Shown in pieces: positions 45,934 to 55,779 of a stretch of DNA of 64,000 nucleotides. How positions within the stretch are numbered: position 1 is the stretch's first letter; each line of letters begins with the position of its first letter. The notes under the pieces are model-generated. The model did not search any database, had not been told where the DNA came from, and was given only the letters and a program-made list of their open reading frames with translations. The translations under genes and the position numbers were made by a program. Source of the DNA: Thalassoglobus neptunius (GTDB lineage Bacteria > Planctomycetota > Planctomycetia > Planctomycetales > Planctomycetaceae); contig NZ_SIHI01000016.1 of NCBI RefSeq assembly GCF_007859735.1, positions 1-64,000 on the forward strand, in the 5' to 3' direction.

Positions 45934-47556
45934 ATGGAACCGATTTTTCTTCTACTCGTGATCCCCGGAACGGCGCTGATGATGTTGCGATTCAATCATC
46001 AGAGAACTGCCGGTCTGGACCCAGAGACGAGAGAGAGAAGCCGTCAACTCCTGGGAGCGGTTGCAATTCTATTGGCCGCCTATACTGGGATTATGGCTTA
46101 CCTTGCCCTTCAGGAGCTATTTAAAGCCTCTCTCAATTTCTCATCGACCAGCGTCGTTCTGGTTCGAGGTTTGATTGCCTCGCTTTGCGGAATCACAGCC
46201 TGGAAGACCTGGCAAATCTCAAAGTTTCAACTCGACTTTGATGAAGAAGGGCCAAACACAGACGATTCACGAAGTTCGAACGACACGTTTCTCCAAGTTG
46301 TGGAACGTGATCAGACGGAAACGACTGCGACAGCGTTTGCGATCCTGCTTGTGCTTCTTCCACTCGCACTCCCTGCGATTCTGTTTGCTGCGACGATTGG
46401 ACTCATCCCGATTGTCATCTTTGTCTTTTCCTCACATCCGGGGAGAGTCCGCCAGAATCAATTGCTCTGGTCGCTGGCGGTCGGAGTTCGGAACGATCTG
46501 AATCTCGGAGTCGAAGTCGATGAGCTTGTGATTGCCATGAGACCACGGCGGCCGATCCTCCGCTCGGTTGCCACCATCGCGACGATCTTCTTTTGCTTTC
46601 CGATTGGAATCCCATTGTTCATTAGCGCAAGACGTTACGATCGGTTTCTTAAACGGCTTGAAAACCTCGCATTCGATCTTCACGATGGAACGCCACTTCA
46701 CTCAGCATTGAAGGTCCAGCGAGACCTGATTCCGCAGGAATTTCTCGGGGCAATTGAAACCGCAGAATCGACGGGACAACTGAAAACCGTCCTTCCGCAA
46801 CTCGCGTTTGAACACTCCCGGATGCTTGAACGTCGCAGCATGGGAACGCCGGTCATCAGCACGATGATTTATTCCTGGGTTGTGATCATGGTCACGCTCA
46901 TGGTCAACTTTTTTGTCATGGTGTTTATCGTTCCGAAATACAAGCAGATCTTTGAAGACTTTGGGATTGAACTTCCGGCGGCAACTCTTCAACTGACGCA
47001 CGTTTCCGACTGGCTCTTCCAATACTGGTTTCTGGCGAGTCCGCTGCTGATTGCTCCGTTTCTGATTCCGTTGGGCATCCTTTGGATGTTCAATGAATCG
47101 AGCGATCGACTTCCGGACTGGGTCATTAATTTAATCCCGAGAATCGAAGCTCCGTCGCTGTTGAAACGATTCGCGTACGTCATTCAGCAAGGTGCTCCAA
47201 TGCAACCCGTATTGAAATCCCTCGCTGATTCTTCACCATCTTTCCCACGTGCACGAAGATATGAACGTATGCAGCAACGATTGAATTCTGGTGAACAGAT
47301 TGGGGAAATCCTCCAGGAAGAGCGATTTCTCAATGTCCGTGAGTCACTCGCTCTTCAGAATTCTGAAAAGATCGGCCATCTCCAGTGGGCAATGTCATCG
47401 ATTGCTCAGGCCATCGAGCAAACCCGATTCAATCGAATGCGTCTGTTCGCGGAGATCATCCGTCCGTTGACAATCATCATCCTTGCAAACTTTGTCGCGT
47501 TCTTCTGTGTTGCGATGTTTCTCCCGCTCATCAAGCTTCTCAACGACCTTTCATGA
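45934..47556 (+). CDS. GspF-like inner-membrane protein 3, extended
   Basis: This 540-residue GspF relative is longer than usual (about 350-400). An extra N-terminal region carries about four to five hydrophobic segments (for example LLGAVAILLAAYTGIMAYLA and FAILLVLLPLALPAILFAAT). The T2SF repeats follow: FDLHDGTPLHSALKVQRDLI, STMIYSWVVIMVTLMVNFFV, then FAYVIQQGAPMQPVLKSLAD and the final IRPLTIIILANFVAFFCVAM. The end overlaps the next gene (ATGA). It may form a hetero-complex with the two smaller GspF proteins. Confidence 0.83.
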   Translation: MEPIFLLLVIPGTALMMLRFNHQRTAGLDPETRERSRQLLGAVAILLAAYTGIMAYLALQELFKASLNFSSTSVVLVRGLIASLCGITAWKTWQISKFQLDFDEEGPNTDDSRSSNDTFLQVVERDQTETTATAFAILLVLLPLALPAILFAATIGLIPIVIFVFSSHPGRVRQNQLLWSLAVGVRNDLNLGVEVDELVIAMRPRRPILRSVATIATIFFCFPIGIPLFISARRYDRFLKRLENLAFDLHDGTPLHSALKVQRDLIPQEFLGAIETAESTGQLKTVLPQLAFEHSRMLERRSMGTPVISTMIYSWVVIMVTLMVNFFVMVFIVPKYKQIFEDFGIELPAATLQLTHVSDWLFQYWFLASPLLIAPFLIPLGILWMFNESSDRLPDWVINLIPRIEAPSLLKRFAYVIQQGAPMQPVLKSLADSSPSFPRARRYERMQQRLNSGEQIGEILQEERFLNVRESLALQNSEKIGHLQWAMSSIAQAIEQTRFNRMRLFAEIIRPLTIIILANFVAFFCVAMFLPLIKLLNDLS

Positions 47557-47951
47557 CCAACAGATATCGAACACAAACTGAACAATCGCGAACGGGATCG
47601 CTCATGGTCGAGCTTATCGTTTCCGCACTTCTCCTGGCTGTCGTCATGAGTCTGATCGCCCAGTTCCTCGCACAGATTTCTGTTGTGAATCGGAACCTGT
47701 CCGACAGCGAAGCAGCGCTTCGATGTGTTCGTCAGATTGTTGATGAAATGCGAAATGATCCGAACTGGACACCAGAGATTCCCGAGAGCCTGAAAGCCAC
47801 GCTCACTGATCCAGAACTGCAGGTGACGACCGACCAGGAGGATGGCAGCCAGGCCAGTCGCGTGACGGTCTCGATCGTTTGGAAGAACTTCGAACAAGAG
47901 ACTGTCCGCCCCGTCGCCCTCTCATTCTGGAAATGGGAGAAAAGCGAATGA
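47553..47951 (+). CDS. Pseudopilin-like protein (GspI/PilV type)
   Basis: This 132-residue protein has the type IV pilin-like N-terminus: a short basic leader, then GSLMVELIVSALLLAVVMSL, with Glu as fifth residue after a likely prepilin cleavage at Gly. The globular part is small and beta-rich. It overlaps GspF 3 by ATGA and the next gene by ATGA. The position matches a minor pseudopilin of a T2SS-like set. Confidence 0.78.
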   Translation: MTNRYRTQTEQSRTGSLMVELIVSALLLAVVMSLIAQFLAQISVVNRNLSDSEAALRCVRQIVDEMRNDPNWTPEIPESLKATLTDPELQVTTDQEDGSQASRVTVSIVWKNFEQETVRPVALSFWKWEKSE

Positions 47952-48526
47952 TGATCAACTCAAAGAAACAAACCACGACATGCGCCCACCGGAGTCGACA
48001 CGGCTGGACTCTCGTGGAGACGTTGCTCATCGTCACGATGACTTCAACAATCGGAATCGTGGGGGCCAAGCTGATTTCCCGCCTCATCAGCATGGGCAAT
48101 CAGCTCCAAACACAGACGCAGACCGAATACACGGCCCAGAGATTCGAAGATCGATTGCGGACCGATGTTGAATCATCAGAGACCGCAGAACCGATTGACC
48201 ACGGGATTCAACTTTTCTCCCCCAACGGTGAAGCGATCCAGTACGTCATTCGGAAGGACAACTCCGTTCGCCGAGTCGCTCCACGCCCCGGAGGGACCGC
48301 TTACGAGACGTTCCAGTTTCCAGAGACAACCATTGCATTCGAAGTCCAGCCGGATCGAGTTTTGTTCTCCTGCGTTCCCGAAAAGGAAACAGACAGCTTT
48401 CGCCACAAAGTCTTCGATCGCCCATGGACGATTTCCACCTCGCTTGGCCGCAGAAACCGGCCTTTCAGCCAGACCTCCGAGTCTTCTGAGGTTTCAAACG
48501 AGAACGTCAGCGAGACCGTTGAATGA
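47948..48526 (+). CDS. Pseudopilin-like protein (GspJ type)
   Basis: The 192-residue protein has a prepilin-like leader RSRHGWTLVETLLIVTMTST with Glu at position 5 after Gly. The longer globular domain (FEDRLRTDVESSETAEPIDH, IQYVIRKDNSVRRVAPRPGG) resembles GspJ or other minor pseudopilins of similar length. It overlaps both neighbours by ATGA, so tight coupling in one operon is clear. Confidence 0.75.
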   Translation: MMINSKKQTTTCAHRSRHGWTLVETLLIVTMTSTIGIVGAKLISRLISMGNQLQTQTQTEYTAQRFEDRLRTDVESSETAEPIDHGIQLFSPNGEAIQYVIRKDNSVRRVAPRPGGTAYETFQFPETTIAFEVQPDRVLFSCVPEKETDSFRHKVFDRPWTISTSLGRRNRPFSQTSESSEVSNENVSETVE

Positions 48527-48972
48527 ATACACATTCCCACAAAGTTCGTCGATCCATTCAGAGCCACCGCCGCGGTGCTGCGCTCGTCATTGCGATTATC
48601 GCTCTCATCCTGTGCTCGTCATTTTCACTCTCCATGATTCGGACGACCGTTCTTCGCCAACAACGATTTATTCAGCGGCGCGACATGCTTCAGGCGCAGC
48701 TCATTGCCGAAGCAGCAGTGGACCGAATCAAAGTTGAAAAGCTTGATCAGGAAGTTCTTTCCCACGACAAGTGGGACATTGAGGTTCTCGGTGAAAAGGG
48801 CCTCGTAACATCAACGGTCACGCAGAACGATGGAAAAATTGAGGCAAAAGTTACCGCCAGATATCCCGTTTCAGTTGGCCCGTCTCGCGGAATAAGCAGT
48901 TCGATCGTCGTCCCACTTGGACCGGTCGAATCACAGCACCAGTCAGAGAGTCAGACAAAGGAGTCAATGTGA
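48523..48972 (+). CDS. GspK/PilX-like minor pseudopilin
   Basis: The 149-residue protein begins with a basic leader and [20 protein letters not shown]. This is the pattern of GspK/PilX proteins, which lack the Glu at position 5. The remaining 100 residues are small for GspK (about 300), so the big insert is missing. It overlaps the upstream pseudopilin gene by ATGA and the next gene by one base (TGATG). Confidence 0.7.
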   Translation: MNTHSHKVRRSIQSHRRGAALVIAIIALILCSSFSLSMIRTTVLRQQRFIQRRDMLQAQLIAEAAVDRIKVEKLDQEVLSHDKWDIEVLGEKGLVTSTVTQNDGKIEAKVTARYPVSVGPSRGISSSIVVPLGPVESQHQSESQTKESM

Positions 48973-49853
48973 TGCATCGAAATCGAACCAGACGCCGCGG
49001 TTTCACCGCAATCGAGTTGCTGGTCGTGATTGCCATCATCGCCATTCTCATTGCACTCCTGCTCCCTGCAGTGCAACAGGCTCGGGAAACAGCTCGACGA
49101 ACCCAGTGCAAACATAACCTCATGCAACTCGGGCTCGCGCTGCACAGCTACCACCAAACACATGACACGCTGCCTCCCGGGTCCGTCAACTGGACAGGAC
49201 CTGTACGAGACGGCCAGCCGGGTTATCTCTTCAGTTGGATTGCTCAAATCTTGCCGTATCTCGAAGAGCGTCTGACGTACGATAAGCTCGATTTCACCCG
49301 GCCCGTGGACGACCCAGCGAATCTGGAGCCGGTCTCTCGAGTTCCTTCGATCTTCGTTTGTCCGAGTTCCACTTCATCGAGCCACGCCTACGCTGGCTGT
49401 CATCACGACACGGAAGCTCCGATCGATACAGATAACAATGGGACGCTTTACCTGAACAGTCGCGTTCGTTTTCGTGACATCAATGACGGCCGCCGAGCCA
49501 CAATTCTGCTTGGAGAAGTTCTCGCGAGTAGTACCTGGGCATTGGGGACAAGAGCGACACTTCGAAACACATCAGGAGTCAATCGCCCTGACGAAGTACA
49601 AGCTTTCCGTAAGCTCAATCGAGGAAGCTATTATGGTCTGCCAGAAGAAGCACCTTCAGACACTGAAGTCGAAGAAGACGCTGAAGCCGTCGATCCGGAT
49701 CTCATTGTCGGAGGGTTCTTGAGCAGCCACACAGATGGCGCCCATTTCTGTTTCGCAGACGGAGCAGTGAAGTTTCTCACCGGACGAATCGACCAGCAAG
49801 TCTTCCAGAATCTCGGCAACCGAAACGACGGAAACCTCGTCGAAGGATTTTAG
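48972..49853 (+). CDS. DUF1559 major pseudopilin-like protein (H-x9-DG)
   Basis: This 293-residue protein is of the planctomycete-typical DUF1559 family. It has the prepilin motif [20 protein letters not shown] with Glu5 after cleavage at Gly. [20 protein letters not shown] and [16 protein letters not shown] are family-typical, and the C-terminal H-x9-DG motif is [13 protein letters not shown]. Planctomycete genomes carry many copies. Here it ends the GspE-GspF-pseudopilin cluster and may be its major pilin. A GTG one codon upstream is an alternative start. Confidence 0.95.
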   Translation: MHRNRTRRRGFTAIELLVVIAIIAILIALLLPAVQQARETARRTQCKHNLMQLGLALHSYHQTHDTLPPGSVNWTGPVRDGQPGYLFSWIAQILPYLEERLTYDKLDFTRPVDDPANLEPVSRVPSIFVCPSSTSSSHAYAGCHHDTEAPIDTDNNGTLYLNSRVRFRDINDGRRATILLGEVLASSTWALGTRATLRNTSGVNRPDEVQAFRKLNRGSYYGLPEEAPSDTEVEEDAEAVDPDLIVGGFLSSHTDGAHFCFADGAVKFLTGRIDQQVFQNLGNRNDGNLVEGF

Positions 49854-49937
49854 AAGTGCCCCGAGAAGTGGAAGTGCAAGCAGTTTTCCGAATCGCTCAT
49901 TGAATCGCAAACAGTTTTCCGACGAGTCCCAGAAGTG

Positions 49938-51896
49938 ATGCTCAAACCAGCAAATCGATCGGATCTCAAAACTCACTTTGTGTCAACGTCCATGCGAGTG
50001 CGCGGGAACGATCAGCAGGCTCTTCACACTTTTGTCCTGAGCCTCGTCGCTGCACTGACGATCTTCTTGTCTCCCTGCTTCACTTATGCTCAGAATTCCG
50101 ATCCGAATCTGATCACGGTTTCCGAAGTTCAGTGGGGTTTCGATGGTCGGGTTCTTCTCGATCATTTCATCCCCGTCACGTTTCAGGTCCACAATCTCGG
50201 GCCAAATCCCTGGCAGGGAGAACTCAAGCTTCAGAGAACGATCCGCCAGAGGGAACACGTCTTCGGCGGAACTTATGTACAACCCGTGACATTGCAGGGA
50301 GAAGAAACTCGCTGGGTGCAGATGGTTGTTTACGTCCCGAACGACGTTGAAGACTGGTCTCTCTCATGGGGACCCGACAAGAATCATTCCGTTGACTTTC
50401 CTCCCGTCGTCGAAGGAGAGCGCGCGACACTTCTCGTTTACGATACAGACGGTGTGCAGCAAGGCAGTAGCGTCTTGAAGCGAATGTCGGAAGATCGTTT
50501 TCCGACCACGATTGCCGCACTCGATGGGCTTCGGGGTCTCATTCTCGACAGCCCTCCGTTCTGGCAAGGTGCGAGGATTCGAGCATTAAGAGACTGGCTT
50601 TACTCAGGAGGTCGAATTTACATCCTCTTTGGCCCTGACCGAACTTATCCCGTCTTCCCGAAAGCGATGGATTTTCTCAATCGACAGGAGGACTTCTTCC
50701 AAATTGGCCAAGGCACGGTTCAGAGGATTCCACTCACCGCAGATGAATTCTCACTTGAGGAGGCACGCACTCAGCTCTTCAATGAAGAACTCACAGATAA
50801 AAAACAACAAATCCTAAAAGAGAAATTAGAGCGACAACAAACGCCAGTCTTAGCGCAGGCCATGGAGGTATCCCAATCGGTCTGGACGAAGAACGCCGAT
50901 ATCTTTCGAGAGCTGATCGAATTCTCAAAGTTTCAGCGAAAGTGGTGGCTCATTTACCCCGCAGTCATTGCGTACCTTTTTCTGTTGTTTCCGACATGTT
51001 TCCAGATTGGAACGGAACAGAGAGCGGTCCGAACGTTTTACATCGTCTTCTTAAGTTCGGCGCTGCTCTTCTCGCTGGTCTTTGCCTTGCTCGGAAAAGT
51101 CGGAGGAGGTGTCCGCAGTCGGATCCGGACGGTTGCAGTTGCCAGGACTTTGGGTGACGGAGCATTCGATGTCACCGGTTGGTCAACACTGGCAAACGTG
51201 TTTGCAGGCGAATTCGATGTCGAATTCGCTGGGACAGGTGGAAGCCTGACAACGGCACAGGAGGTCGAGGCAGCTGACGTCAACATGCTCACTGGCACCG
51301 ACTGCTGGGCGAGCGCAAAGATGCCGCCGGACTCTCGGCAGACGTTCCATTATCGGACACGCGTGACGACCGATTTCGGACAACCGGTCTTGCTCACCCA
51401 TTCAATTTCCGGGCTGCGACTATTATCGATCTCCATCGATATCTCCGAAGCAATCTCTCAAGACCCATTGCAGGCATTCGTCATTTACAACGGCACCATC
51501 TACGAGTTAGATGTCACTTCGCCAACTCTCACTTTGGCGACAGGCAAAAAACCGACCGATCTGGAAACGTACTTGTACCGTCCCTATTCCTTCGGTTTTA
51601 ACACATGGAATGCGTGGAATCTTCAATCCACCGGAGATGAAGAAGAGGACGAAAAACTCATTGGACTGTTGCGATACAAAGTGATGAATCGTTTACTTGT
51701 CGGAAGTTCGTTCGGATTGACCGAGAGTGTCGATCCAATCCAGTTAAAATTACCCGACGGCACAGCTCGGCTCCTCATCCTGGCAGAACTTCCTGAAGAA
51801 ATGCGAGCGAAAACAGACCACTTCCCCGATCAGGAAGGAGTCGTCATGTATTTCTACGACTTCGAACTCGATCTTGGCTCCAGAGCCCAGCAATAA
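49938..51896 (+). CDS. Membrane protein, possible ABC-transporter-associated periplasmic partner
   Basis: The 652-residue protein has a signal or anchor (FVLSLVAALTIFLSPCFTYA, about residues 32-51) and an outer beta domain (FIPVTFQVHNLGPNPWQGEL). A Rossmann/GATase-like part follows (LDGLRGLILDSPPFWQGARI, LRDWLYSGGRIYILFGPD). Two central transmembrane helices (WWLIYPAVIAYLFLLFPTCF and FYIVFLSSALLFSLVFALLG) and another beta domain complete it. The layout resembles GldG-type or other proteins paired with ABC-2 permeases, and a permease gene follows. Start ATG 49938 is uncertain; ATG 49992 gives a more usual signal peptide. Confidence 0.6.
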   Translation: MLKPANRSDLKTHFVSTSMRVRGNDQQALHTFVLSLVAALTIFLSPCFTYAQNSDPNLITVSEVQWGFDGRVLLDHFIPVTFQVHNLGPNPWQGELKLQRTIRQREHVFGGTYVQPVTLQGEETRWVQMVVYVPNDVEDWSLSWGPDKNHSVDFPPVVEGERATLLVYDTDGVQQGSSVLKRMSEDRFPTTIAALDGLRGLILDSPPFWQGARIRALRDWLYSGGRIYILFGPDRTYPVFPKAMDFLNRQEDFFQIGQGTVQRIPLTADEFSLEEARTQLFNEELTDKKQQILKEKLERQQTPVLAQAMEVSQSVWTKNADIFRELIEFSKFQRKWWLIYPAVIAYLFLLFPTCFQIGTEQRAVRTFYIVFLSSALLFSLVFALLGKVGGGVRSRIRTVAVARTLGDGAFDVTGWSTLANVFAGEFDVEFAGTGGSLTTAQEVEAADVNMLTGTDCWASAKMPPDSRQTFHYRTRVTTDFGQPVLLTHSISGLRLLSISIDISEAISQDPLQAFVIYNGTIYELDVTSPTLTLATGKKPTDLETYLYRPYSFGFNTWNAWNLQSTGDEEEDEKLIGLLRYKVMNRLLVGSSFGLTESVDPIQLKLPDGTARLLILAELPEEMRAKTDHFPDQEGVVMYFYDFELDLGSRAQQ

Positions 51897-51990
51897 CTCA
51901 ATACAGTGATAAACTAAGACGTAAAATCTAAACGTATTTTTTCGTTCTGACCGAATCCCGATCTCCCAACTGTTTTAACAAAGCTTTCTG

Positions 51991-53541
51991 ATGTTTCACG
52001 GCCCGCTAACACTTCTCATGCGATCAGTTCGATCAGACGCGCTGAAACGAAGCGCTCATCTTGCACGAATTGCCAGCGTGATTTTGATCCTCCTCTTCCT
52101 CATCGCCGCTCATCTCCACGAGTCAACCAGTTCCGCTCCTGGACTCGATTTATTTCGATCCATCGCGTTTCTCGCCATTGCGCTCATCAACCTGGCTGGA
52201 GTCGGTCATTTCTGCAATTCGATCACTGAAGAGAAAGAGGAGGGCACGCTCAGTCTTCTTCTTCTCGCCAACATTTCCCCACTGGGAATTCTGCTGGGAA
52301 AGTCGACGAATCGAATTCTCTCAGTGATTCTAATCTTCGCCGCCCAGTTTCCATTTGCTTTGCTGGCGGTCACACTCGGTGGAATCACGGTCCTTCAAAT
52401 TGTGGCCACTTTTCTGGCTTTGTCCGCCCACTTGTTCTTAATCGCCAACCTCAGTTTGCTGATGTCGGTCTGGTCGCGACGGTCACAAGAGGCGGCGGCA
52501 GCGATGGTGATGGTGTTGATGATCCTGTATGGGTTTCCATATGCCGTCTACCAAGCTGCCAGGCAAGCCAGAAGAAGCACGATCTTTCAATCTGCAGGTC
52601 TCTCAGAATGGTCAGACTGGCTGCTCGACTTGAACGCCCAAATCTCCGTTGTTGATCAGGTTCAACGAATTTTAGGGACAGATGGAGACTATCAATTCTT
52701 GAGCTGGCAATTGATCAGTTCATTGATCTTCGGAACGATTGCATTCCTGATTGCGTGGGCAAGTTTCTGTCGCATTATCTGGGCTCCCGACACAGATCGA
52801 CCGACTCGAATGGACGTGAAGACGCGCTCACGCTGGAAGTCGATATTAATTCCACGTGCCTGGCGTCAGGCCGTGACCTGGAAAGACTATTATTTTATTG
52901 CTGGAGGGATTTCCGGACTCATCGCACGAGTTGTCTTCTACAGCATCTCACTACTGATAATGGTGTTTTATCGTCGGAAGATTTATGCACAGATGGAAAT
53001 CGACGGAGTCCAGCTGTTCCGTGATTTGCTTCTCGTGCTCTTGTGTATCGAGACACTCGTTCTGGCATCGCAGTTTTTTCATACCGAACGAAAGTCCGGA
53101 ACTCTTCCAACGCTGCTCATGCTCCCACAAACGCCGCTTCGAATTACATGGGAGAAAGCTTTCGGGTGCTTTCTCGGAGTCCTTCCAACGATTGTATTCC
53201 TTTTCATCCCCGAATCGTTTCTGCAAGAGCGATACTTCTTTGAATCGTTCGTTCTCACTCCGCGGATGCTCACTTTGATCTGCGGACTTTTGGTGATGGC
53301 CCATCTGACCGCACTTTGCTCGCTGATCGTAAAGTGGGGAGCCCTCCCGTTAGCGATCGGGTTAGCGCTCATCGCCGGCGGGCTGTTCGCTCCGTTTATT
53401 GCAGTGGCGAAATCGTTGATCCGAAGTGCGGGTGAGGGTGCGCTCGCTGAAGCGAGTCCGATGCTGTACTCGACAGCCATCGTCTGTGGAGCGATTCAAT
53501 TCGAAATGGTTCGAAGGCTCACAAGAATCGCAGGATCTTAG
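51991..53541 (+). CDS. ABC-2-type transporter permease
   Basis: This 516-residue polytopic protein has about twelve hydrophobic helices. FCNSITEEKEEGTLSLLLLA is the ABC-2 signature after the second helix, and FFHTERKSGTLPTLLMLPQT is a second copy, so the protein is a tandem of two ABC-2 halves. No ATPase gene is adjacent; it must use one encoded elsewhere. Together with the upstream protein it may form a Gld-like or export module; the substrate is unknown. Confidence 0.8.
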   Translation: MFHGPLTLLMRSVRSDALKRSAHLARIASVILILLFLIAAHLHESTSSAPGLDLFRSIAFLAIALINLAGVGHFCNSITEEKEEGTLSLLLLANISPLGILLGKSTNRILSVILIFAAQFPFALLAVTLGGITVLQIVATFLALSAHLFLIANLSLLMSVWSRRSQEAAAAMVMVLMILYGFPYAVYQAARQARRSTIFQSAGLSEWSDWLLDLNAQISVVDQVQRILGTDGDYQFLSWQLISSLIFGTIAFLIAWASFCRIIWAPDTDRPTRMDVKTRSRWKSILIPRAWRQAVTWKDYYFIAGGISGLIARVVFYSISLLIMVFYRRKIYAQMEIDGVQLFRDLLLVLLCIETLVLASQFFHTERKSGTLPTLLMLPQTPLRITWEKAFGCFLGVLPTIVFLFIPESFLQERYFFESFVLTPRMLTLICGLLVMAHLTALCSLIVKWGALPLAIGLALIAGGLFAPFIAVAKSLIRSAGEGALAEASPMLYSTAIVCGAIQFEMVRRLTRIAGS

Positions 53542-53555
53542 CGAGTTCCCAACAT

Positions 53556-54977
53556 TTACTGCCCAACAGTGCCCGGTGGAGGAGGCAGTTCGTAGTAACG
53601 AGAATCCCCGCCCGCTTCCGATTGAGACGCATTGTTGAAGCGTTCAGGAGTTGGAGGAGGAGGAAGGAACTCCACAAACCCTTTCTTCCCCTGTGGCGAT
53701 CGCTCTTCCGGAAGAACGTTTTCAGCTGTCGGAACCTCAGTAGCGGGAGGGGCAAGTGGCTCAACCTCGGTCGCTGGAGACTCATCCAGTTGCTGGGTGT
53801 GTCCTTCTTTGAGGTTCGTTTCACAGATCACCATCAATTGACGCGGCGTCAATTGCGGGAATCCTGAAGGCGGCAAGTGGACTGTCGCCATTTCGGTTCC
53901 TGACCGAATGCTGACAAACTCTTCGAGTGATCCAGCTTTGAATTCTCCTCCAAAACCACCCACATCAACTTGATCGAGACGATCGATTTCGCCACGAAGT
54001 CGATCGAGTTTCGAATTCACCAGCACCAGTGGACGAACTCCGATACTCCCACGAATATGAACAACTCGATGGGGACGGAACTCCTTGAGAATTCGCAGCA
54101 GATGCTGAGTTTCGACTTCACTTCCCGGATGCGGCCCAGTCAGCCGATTGGGATTGGCAGTAAACCAGGTGGAAGGAAAGTTCCGGTTCAACTCCACTCC
54201 GTTATGGTTCGTTCGGACATGGTCGATGAAACCGTCGGGATTGGGAGTTCGAATGATCAGGTACTGTGTCTGGGTACTTCTGATTCCATTTCGAACCTCT
54301 TCGGAAAACGAATCGATCAGTTGAATGCTTTCCGGCTCGTTTCCGTAGATGCTGCCAACGACGAGAATTCGAAGCGGCCCACGTCCAACCGGTGTGATTT
54401 CAATGGGTCGCCCTGCGGTACTTTGAAGCGGCTTCTCCCAAACGGCGACCACTCGATCTGAGGAATCGACTGAAGATGGGAGGACCATCGCCTCCGGATC
54501 AACGATGCTCTTCTGTAACTTGTCCGGAAGGCTATCGATGACGTTCGTCCAATCCTGACTTCCGAGGATGGACGCAGGCGACTGGGAAGTGATCGCGTCT
54601 TCGAAGGGCTTTTTCTCTTGAGACGGAATCACCTGTTCAGGAACAACTTTGACAGGTGGGGTGAAGGTGGATGATCGACTCCAGGGTTGAGGCTGTCCCA
54701 AATTGATGGGTGGGCCTCCCCGATAAGCGAAGTACCTCTTCACAGGCTCAGCGTTCTGGGAACGCGAAGCAATCCGCTGTTGATTCGAAACCAGTCGAAT
54801 CGGAGTTTTCAAACTCTGAGCGGCCGACTCGATCGGAACTGCGAGACGTTGAGAATTGCGAGTGCCTTCATGCTGTCCTGCAATCTCAAGGGTTGATGAA
54901 ACCTGCGAGGAGATCCCAACACATCCCTGGTTGATGAGAACAAGCCCAAGACACAAGCCGAAGGGGAATCGACTCAT
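53556..54977 (-). CDS. M14 carboxypeptidase-like protein, probably inactive
   Basis: The 473-residue protein has a lipoprotein-like signal (FGLCLGLVLINQGC) and about 190 linker residues. An M14/MpaA-like core follows: VVGSIYGNEPESIQLI where HxxE should be, VELNRNFPSTW (the Asn-Arg substrate motif), GPHPGSEVETQHLL, VVHIRGS (a zinc His candidate) and GTEMATVHLPPSGF. Compared with active M14 enzymes, the first zinc His is Tyr and the catalytic Glu (usually TLELP or TVELP) is His. Two key residues are therefore lost. The C-terminus is Pro/Glu-rich. It may bind peptidoglycan peptides without cutting. Confidence 0.72.
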   Translation of the reverse strand: MSRFPFGLCLGLVLINQGCVGISSQVSSTLEIAGQHEGTRNSQRLAVPIESAAQSLKTPIRLVSNQQRIASRSQNAEPVKRYFAYRGGPPINLGQPQPWSRSSTFTPPVKVVPEQVIPSQEKKPFEDAITSQSPASILGSQDWTNVIDSLPDKLQKSIVDPEAMVLPSSVDSSDRVVAVWEKPLQSTAGRPIEITPVGRGPLRILVVGSIYGNEPESIQLIDSFSEEVRNGIRSTQTQYLIIRTPNPDGFIDHVRTNHNGVELNRNFPSTWFTANPNRLTGPHPGSEVETQHLLRILKEFRPHRVVHIRGSIGVRPLVLVNSKLDRLRGEIDRLDQVDVGGFGGEFKAGSLEEFVSIRSGTEMATVHLPPSGFPQLTPRQLMVICETNLKEGHTQQLDESPATEVEPLAPPATEVPTAENVLPEERSPQGKKGFVEFLPPPPTPERFNNASQSEAGGDSRYYELPPPPGTVGQ

Positions 54978-55086
54978 CTGTCTTCTCGGTTAATCAAATG
55001 GCAAAAAAACGATTGGATCTGTCACGAGTCAGTGAAGACTCTGAACGATGCGTCCGCGTGGATGCATCCAGTCCGAATGTGAGTTT

Positions 55087-55779
55087 TTAAACGGCACTCT
55101 CTCCGTGCTCCACGCCGAGTTGCATTTTCAAAGACTCAAAACGGTTCGTGTATTCGTCTGTCGTCGAATGAATATGTTCTGCTTCTGTGACGAATCGAAT
55201 GGTGTCGCTGGCGAAGAGATGATGGGATTCCAACACCTCAATGAATGGATTCAAATCGTGACCGTACATCATCAGCAATTTGTGTTCGTCGAATTGCACT
55301 TCCATCGGAATGCGTGGGTTCAGAATGGCGATCCCGGCGCATCCGTCGTTCAGAAGAACGTCTTCATACTCGTACAAGAGGCTCTTAAGAATCGGTAAAT
55401 CGATCGACTCACGGTAAAGATCGTCGTGTTTTCCGAGATGGCTGTTGTGGCTGGTTTCCAGGACAACATCAACTTCGTCGCCCAGCGGATCGAGCAGATC
55501 GAGAAACAGGTCAAACAGATTCTCGCGTGACTCAGCTGCCATGATCACAGGCACATCGATCTGAGTTTCCGCATCACGGTAGACGTCTTTTCTCCAACCG
55601 GCGCTCGGCACCACCTGCAGGTCGAATGCAGGACGAATCGCATCGGTCAGGAGAAAGCTCCCGTAACGGGCGATGTTCAGATGCTGGTCAAGTTGCGTTG
55701 ACGTAGCAGCTGCCGTCTTGGTTCCCTCACCGCCATCTTCCCGCAGCGAGGTCGCACTACGATGTTGAATGAAACTCAT
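55087..55779 (-). CDS. Conserved-looking protein of unknown function
   Basis: The 230-residue soluble, acidic protein has no signal peptide or membrane helix. Notable stretches are VDVVLETSHNSHLGKHDDLY, LPILKSLLYEYEDVLLNDGC and VQFDEHKLLMMYGHDLNPFI. I do not recognise a family. ATG 55779 is chosen because GGAG lies 6 bases upstream. It is isolated: 490 bases without a gene lie before it. Confidence 0.6.
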   Translation of the reverse strand: MSFIQHRSATSLREDGGEGTKTAAATSTQLDQHLNIARYGSFLLTDAIRPAFDLQVVPSAGWRKDVYRDAETQIDVPVIMAAESRENLFDLFLDLLDPLGDEVDVVLETSHNSHLGKHDDLYRESIDLPILKSLLYEYEDVLLNDGCAGIAILNPRIPMEVQFDEHKLLMMYGHDLNPFIEVLESHHLFASDTIRFVTEAEHIHSTTDEYTNRFESLKMQLGVEHGESAV

